Assembly (NCBI RefSeq): GCF_002506585.1
Contig: NZ_DAXW01000001.1
Location: 86,874-150,873 of the forward strand
DNA: 64,000 nucleotides
Direction: 5' to 3'
Origin: Methanoculleus sp. UBA430
GTDB taxonomy: Archaea > Halobacteriota > Methanomicrobia > Methanomicrobiales > Methanoculleaceae
Part shown: in pieces, positions 59,717-64,000 of the stretch
Position numbering within the stretch: position 1 is the stretch's first letter
How the letters are laid out: every line of letters begins with the position of its first letter
Program-made: the position numbers and the translations under genes
Notes under the pieces: generated by a model
What the model was told of the DNA's origin: nothing
Databases searched by the model: none
The model's input: the letters and a program-made list of their open reading frames with translations, nothing else

Positions 59717-61668
59717 AGGTCTTTGGCATCGACATCATCAAGGGCTCGGTCCGCTCCCGCACCCGGCGGCCCGTCTACGCTCTCGCCAGGGTGGAAGACG
59801 GCGAGGTCATGGACATCGAGGAGGTCACCGGGTTCCGACTCCAGCGCCTCCTCGCTACTGAGCAGCCCGATATCCTCGCGGTCGACAGCATCCAGGAGAT
59901 CGCCGCCGACCGGCGCGAACTCTACGCATTCCTCCAATCACTTCCCCCCGCAACAATACTCGTCCAGGTGACCGGCGGCGAGAGGACAGAGAGCCTCCCG
60001 AAGGTCGCTGCCCGCTACAACATCAGTTTTAACAGGTTCGACCCCTACGCCGAGGCCCGGACCACTGCGCAGGTGGCCGCTCTCGGCGCGGGCGTCGAGG
60101 TGATTGCGTTTGAGAACACCACCGACGTCACGGTGAGCAGGCACCGGTCGCCGGGCCGGGGCGGGTGGAGCCAGAACCGCTACGCAAGGAAGATCCACGG
60201 CGCCGTGATGCAGAAGGCCCGCGAGATCGAGGCGAGACTCAAAGGCGCCGGCCTCGACTACGAGAAGAAGGAGACGAAGGCCTTCGGCGGGTATTCCAGG
60301 GTCGCGTTCAAGGTCATGGCCGCCCGGGAGATGGTCCCGGTCCACTCCTCGCGGGGCGCCGACGTCCAGGTCCGGGTGAGCGGCAGGGAACTCGACCGGA
60401 TCCGGTTCGAACCGCTTTCCCGCCGCCCCCGCTACCTGATCGTCGGGCTCGACCCCGGGACGACCACCGGCATCGCCGCCGTGGACCTCGACGGGAACCT
60501 GGTCCTCCTCTCGAGCTCCCGCCAGATGACGATGTCCGACATCATCGAGGAACTCTACCGCGCCGGAAAACCGCTTATCGTCGCTTCCGACGTCCAGCAG
60601 ATGCCCTACTCGGTCGAGAAGATCCGCCGTGCATTCAACGCCATCCCCTACACCCCGCGGCAGTCGCTCTCGGTGGAGGCGAAGTACGACCTGACCGCCG
60701 CGTTCTCCTACACGAACGACCACGAGCGCGACTCCCTCTCGGCGGCGCTGGACGCCTACCGGAGCCTCCAGAACAAGTTCAGAAACATCGCAAAGCGGGT
60801 GACGCCGGGAGTCGACCTCGACGAGGTGCGGGCCCGGGTGCTCCGGGGCCAGCCGCTTGATACGGTCCTCGCGGACCTGCAGGGCGCTCCACCGCCGGAA
60901 AAACCGGCGGCACCCCCCGCCGAGGCCGTTCCGGAGCGTCCGGTCGAGGACGAGCGGGTGATGGCGCTCGATGGGATGGTGAAAAGGCTCCGGACCTATG
61001 TCCAGGAACTCCAGGGAGACCTCCGGGAACGGGACCGGAAGGTGGAGCGCCTGCGGCAGGACCTGCAGCGAGCCCGTTCCGCGACGGAACGCAAGGTCCG
61101 GCGGGACGCGGAGCTGGCGACGAAGGACGCGACGATCGAGAGCCTGCGCGAGCAACTCCGGGGTGAGCGGCGGCGGTCCCGCCGGCTGAAGAAGCGCCTG
61201 GAGCGGATGCAGACGGTTGCAAAGATCGAGATCTCCGAGGACTACACCCCGCTCAAGGTGCTCGACTCCCTCACCCGCGAGGGAGTGCGGGGCCTCCAGG
61301 AGGGGGTCGGCATCTCGGCGGGCGACGTCCTCTACGTCCCGAGGGCTCACGGCTGGGGCCGGGGCGTGGTCAAAGACCTTGCAGGCGCAGGAGTGCGGGC
61401 GCTGGTCATCGACGGGGAGGAGCCCCCCGACCCGCACCTGGTCCGGGTCGCCCGCGAGGCGGGTCTCCCCCTTCTCCCCGCGGAGACCGTCGGACCGGAG
61501 ATCCGGGGCAGGACCGGAGCGGCAAAGACCCGGAGTATCAAGGAGGCGATGGGCGAGTGGGAGGAAGGGCAGAAAGAGTTCCGGCGGGAGCAGGAGGCCG
61601 AACGGGTCGAGTATCTCTTCAAGGAGTACCGGAGCGAGCGGGAGAAGGAGGTGCGCCGCGGTGGATGA
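59713..61668 (+). CDS. DUF460 family RNase H-like/coiled-coil protein
   Basis: The 651-residue archaeal protein starts at GTG 59713 (MKVFGIDIIKGS), overlapping the rio2 stop as GTGA. It has two RNase H-like segments (VFGIDIIKGSVRS at the start; YLIVGLDPGTTTGIAAVDLDGNLV about 238), a Glu/Arg-rich coiled coil (~415-505) and a C-terminal domain (~515-600; GDVLYVPRAHGWGRGVV). The family is predicted to act on nucleic acid, but no reaction is established. Acidic residues typical of RuvC/RNase H folds are present. Confidence 0.88.
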   Translation: MKVFGIDIIKGSVRSRTRRPVYALARVEDGEVMDIEEVTGFRLQRLLATEQPDILAVDSIQEIAADRRELYAFLQSLPPATILVQVTGGERTESLPKVAARYNISFNRFDPYAEARTTAQVAALGAGVEVIAFENTTDVTVSRHRSPGRGGWSQNRYARKIHGAVMQKAREIEARLKGAGLDYEKKETKAFGGYSRVAFKVMAAREMVPVHSSRGADVQVRVSGRELDRIRFEPLSRRPRYLIVGLDPGTTTGIAAVDLDGNLVLLSSSRQMTMSDIIEELYRAGKPLIVASDVQQMPYSVEKIRRAFNAIPYTPRQSLSVEAKYDLTAAFSYTNDHERDSLSAALDAYRSLQNKFRNIAKRVTPGVDLDEVRARVLRGQPLDTVLADLQGAPPPEKPAAPPAEAVPERPVEDERVMALDGMVKRLRTYVQELQGDLRERDRKVERLRQDLQRARSATERKVRRDAELATKDATIESLREQLRGERRRSRRLKKRLERMQTVAKIEISEDYTPLKVLDSLTREGVRGLQEGVGISAGDVLYVPRAHGWGRGVVKDLAGAGVRALVIDGEEPPDPHLVRVAREAGLPLLPAETVGPEIRGRTGAAKTRSIKEAMGEWEEGQKEFRREQEAERVEYLFKEYRSEREKEVRRGG

Positions 61669-62527
61669 ACGGGGCCTGCACCGGCTGATCGGGACGATTA
61701 TCGACCCGGAACGGCTCGAAGACGACTGCGCCGTCATCTCCTGCGGCGACCTTCTCATGGTCGCGACCACCGATATGCTCCACGAGACGACCGATTTTCC
61801 CGCCGGGATGACCGACTGGCAGGCGGGCTGGATGTCGACGGCGGTCACGCTCTCGGACGTCGCGAGCATGGGCGCGGCGCCGGGCCAGGTGCTCCTCGCG
61901 GTCGGCCTTGATAGGCCGGAACGCCTCCGCGGGATCATGGAAGGCGCACGGGACTGCTGCACGGCGTTCGGCGCCGAACTTGTCGGGGGGGATCTCGACG
62001 CCCACCGGGAACTGACGATCGTGAGCACGGGCCTTGGGGCCGTCGCCCCACAACACCTCGTCCGGCGTCGGGGGGCGCGGCCGGGTGACGTCATCGCAGT
62101 CACCGGGACGCTCGGCGAGGCCCAGGCCGCTCTCTCCGGTTACGACAGGCATCTAAAAGAACTCCTCGAACCACAGCCCCGGGTGAGGGAGGGGCAGGCG
62201 CTCGCCCGGGCCGGGGTCTCGGCGATGATGGACATCTCCGACGGCCTCGCTCTCTCGCTTTACGACCTCCTCAGCGTGAACGACTGCGGCTTTGCCGTCG
62301 ATTCCGCCCGGCTTCCGCTCCCGGCAGGGGTGCCGGAGGACGAGGGGCGGGAACTCGCGCTCTACGGCGGGGGAGACTTCGAGCTCCTCTTCACCGCTCC
62401 GCCGGGAATCCTCCCGGTCCCGGGGGTCGAGGCCCGCGTCATCGGCGAGGTCATAGTGGAGCAGACGGTCCTCGTGGATGGAAGGCCGCTCGAACGCAGG
62501 GGCTATCTGCACGAGTGGAACGGTTAG
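61661..62527 (+). CDS. thiL: Thiamine-monophosphate kinase
   Basis: ThiL phosphorylates thiamine monophosphate to the active diphosphate. The 288-residue protein contains DDCAVISCGDLLMVATTDML (metal-binding Asp residues), LSDVASMGAAPGQVLLAVGL, ELVGGDLDA, SAMMDISDGLA and YGGGDFELLF, in the family order. GTG 61661 is chosen because GGAGGTG lies eight bases before it. It overlaps the end of the DUF460 gene and ends four bases into the convergent YhfC gene. Confidence 0.94.
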   Translation: MDERGLHRLIGTIIDPERLEDDCAVISCGDLLMVATTDMLHETTDFPAGMTDWQAGWMSTAVTLSDVASMGAAPGQVLLAVGLDRPERLRGIMEGARDCCTAFGAELVGGDLDAHRELTIVSTGLGAVAPQHLVRRRGARPGDVIAVTGTLGEAQAALSGYDRHLKELLEPQPRVREGQALARAGVSAMMDISDGLALSLYDLLSVNDCGFAVDSARLPLPAGVPEDEGRELALYGGGDFELLFTAPPGILPVPGVEARVIGEVIVEQTVLVDGRPLERRGYLHEWNG

Positions 62528-63309
62528 GACGCGGCCCTTGCCCCCATCCGCCGCCACTCCCAGAAGATATACACAAGGCCGATGACCGCAAAGACGAAGA
62601 CCACCGCCTCGGTCACGAGGATGCCCTGCGTCTGTGCAAGATAGACAGCGGCGGCGTCCACGGCGGCGTGCCAGAGGATGGCAAGAACGAGGAGCGTTTT
62701 CTTGCCGTAGACGACGGCGGCAAGCACCATCAGCGACCAGGCGATGTGGAGGGTGATCGTCATCATCCGTTCGGCGAGTCCCGGCAGGAGATCGAGCGGG
62801 GTGAGGGCGCGGAGGGCCTCGATCTCCGCCCGGACGAGGGGGTCGTCGGGCAGGGGGATCCCCCCACCGTCGCCGGTGAGGAGGAGGTAGGAGACCATGC
62901 CCGAGAGAACGACCAGCGCGACGATCATGCTCTCGACACCGCCCCACCCGGTCCCGAAGAGGAGGCCGTTCTCGCGGGTGAGGGGAATCTTTTGCCGTCC
63001 GAAAAGGTAGCGATAGACAAGGTAGCGGCCGACCTCCTCAAAGAGCCCGGCCATGAGGCCGAGGTAGATTGCGAGGGCGGCAAGCGCCGCCGTCGTCCCG
63101 GACGGCAGGAGAGCGAGGTAGAGCGGCGTCTGCGTCACCAGGACGAGCGGGGCATGGACGACCTGCACGACGATGAAGAAGAGGGCCCCGAGCGCGAAGA
63201 CCCGCCACGAGAGGTCGAACTGTTTGACAAACCAGTAGCCGAGCGCGAGCGGAACGATGATCTCGAGCAGGGCGACGACGGCGAACGCGGCGACAACCAG
63301 TGGGTCCAT
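62524..63309 (-). CDS. YhfC-family intramembrane metalloprotease-like protein
   Basis: The 261-residue protein has about seven hydrophobic helices and the YhfC/CPBP-like conserved points: GLFEEVGRYLVYRYL (Glu-Glu then Arg, about 95), GTGWGGVESMI, a His in TLHIAWSLMVL and LWHAAVDAAAVY near the end. These acidic and His residues would form a metal-dependent active site within the membrane. The substrate is unknown. Confidence 0.85.
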   Translation of the reverse strand: MDPLVVAAFAVVALLEIIVPLALGYWFVKQFDLSWRVFALGALFFIVVQVVHAPLVLVTQTPLYLALLPSGTTAALAALAIYLGLMAGLFEEVGRYLVYRYLFGRQKIPLTRENGLLFGTGWGGVESMIVALVVLSGMVSYLLLTGDGGGIPLPDDPLVRAEIEALRALTPLDLLPGLAERMMTITLHIAWSLMVLAAVVYGKKTLLVLAILWHAAVDAAAVYLAQTQGILVTEAVVFVFAVIGLVYIFWEWRRMGARAAS

Positions 63310-63377
63310 AGAGCAGAGTATTTGGCTAATTATTTAACGATTGTCGCGGTACAGGTGAGAGAAAGGATCAGACCGCC

Positions 63378-64000
63378 ATGATTACAGAGCACCCGGGAGC
63401 AGCCCCGGAGGGTGGAACCAGTTCCCGTCATGCGGGCCAGGGCGCCGGGGCCCGGTTCTCGAACAACTTCGACTTCCTGCGGTTCGCTGCGGCGGCGGCA
63501 ATCGTCGTCACGCACGCTTACGCGCTCAGGCTCGGCTATGTCGGCATAGGGCTCACCGACCCGTTCGTGCTCATCGGGCAGGGGGCGCTTGCAGCCCTCC
63601 TCGTCACCAGCGGCTACCTGATCGCGGCAAGCTGGGAATCGACCGCATCCCCGCTCCGGTTCGCCTGGAAACGGTTCCTCCGGGTGGTCCCGGCCCTTGT
63701 CCTCGCGATCGCCCTGACGCTCTTCGTCATCGGCCCACTGATGACGACCCTACCTATAGGGGAATACTTTACCGCCCTCTTCTCCCCGGCCGGGCTCGCC
63801 ACCATCCCCTTCTTTGAGAACGGATCGGCCATAGGCCTCTTCCAGGAGAACCCGTGGACCTACGTCAACGGCTCGCTCTGGACGATACCCGTCGAGGTCG
63901 CGATGTACGGTGTCGTCGCAGTCCTCGGGATAGCCGGATTTCTGTGGCGCAAGTCCGCTCTCCTCGCCCTCGCCGCCGTAAACGTCCTCCTGTGGATGGC
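63378..64000 (+). CDS. Acyltransferase 3-family membrane protein (partial, 3' end outside window)
   Basis: The visible ~207 residues begin MITEHPGAAPEG, then NNFDFLRFAAAAAIVVTHAYAL (helix 1 with the conserved His), LLVTSGYLIAASW, a basic RFAWKRFLRVVPALVLAIAL and GSLWTIPVEVAMYG, all typical of acyltransferase 3 proteins that O-acylate surface sugars. The start is set by the first ATG after the divergent YhfC gene; GAAAGGATC lies 10-18 bases before it. The frame runs off the end. Confidence 0.9.
   Translation, partial: MITEHPGAAPEGGTSSRHAGQGAGARFSNNFDFLRFAAAAAIVVTHAYALRLGYVGIGLTDPFVLIGQGALAALLVTSGYLIAASWESTASPLRFAWKRFLRVVPALVLAIALTLFVIGPLMTTLPIGEYFTALFSPAGLATIPFFENGSAIGLFQENPWTYVNGSLWTIPVEVAMYGVVAVLGIAGFLWRKSALLALAAVNVLLWM

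Overview
The window is a GC-rich (roughly 60%) archaeal chromosome segment. Three lines of evidence point to a hydrogenotrophic methanogen of the order Methanomicrobiales, most likely Methanoculleus or a close relative. First, it carries archaeal housekeeping genes: RIO2 kinase, a Ctu1/NcsA-type tRNA thiolation protein, archaeal RNase HII, cupin-type phosphoglucose isomerase, a geranylgeranyl-lipid reductase and an NrpR-domain protein. Second, it has anaerobic cobamide biosynthesis genes with a CbiMNQO cobalt importer. Third, it encodes many threonine-rich, signal-peptide-bearing surface proteins of the S-layer/DUF3821/COG1361 kinds. The assignment is inferred from gene content, not from a marker gene. 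I see no rRNA, tRNA or CRISPR array.

Layout. 1-2093 (minus) is cbiM-cbiN-cbiQ-cbiO, cut by the window edge; cbiA/cfbB (2222-3553, plus) diverges from it. 3598-4248 is a cupredoxin-like lipoprotein that has lost its copper ligands. 4748-17804 (minus) is the most striking part: a four-gene operon of a subtilisin-like protease with cohesin and dockerin, an alpha-2-macroglobulin thioester protein with cohesin and dockerin, and two membrane-anchored proteins with cohesin-like heads. A second locus (18167-22083) couples a PKD-dockerin protein to an S-layer-like protein. Together these look like a cell-surface cohesin/dockerin complex built around a protease and a protease-trapping protein rather than glycosidases.

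22319-26665 holds a membrane PP2C/SpoIIE phosphatase and a multi-PAS histidine kinase, separated by a relic of a sugar-dehydrogenase gene. 26887-29258 has two DNA methyltransferases arranged like the methylase pair of DpnII systems, followed by an IS5 transposase fragment where a restriction gene might be expected. 29262-34932 is a tight eight-gene cbi operon (T-L-F-G-H-C-D-E). 35120-39196 carries ferredoxin-geranylgeranyl reductase, a TrkA protein, RNase HII and an M50 protease. 39296-41145 is an XhoI-family restriction system whose methyltransferase is frameshifted and carries a 57-bp tandem duplication.

41571-51360 holds the NfeD-stomatin pair, PAP2 and MarC membrane proteins, a nuclease-like protein of unknown function, a MacB-type ABC exporter with two permeases, and a CBS-containing family II pyrophosphatase. 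51375-57396 has a flavin disulfide oxidoreductase with an unknown partner, a one-domain NrpR protein, a TrmB regulator, and a divergent S-layer-domain protein plus phosphoglucose isomerase with a palindrome between them. 57829-64000 holds a tRNA thiolation gene whose 3' end contains two copies of a hairpin repeat, the coupled RIO2-DUF460-thiL operon, a YhfC-type membrane protease and a truncated acyltransferase.
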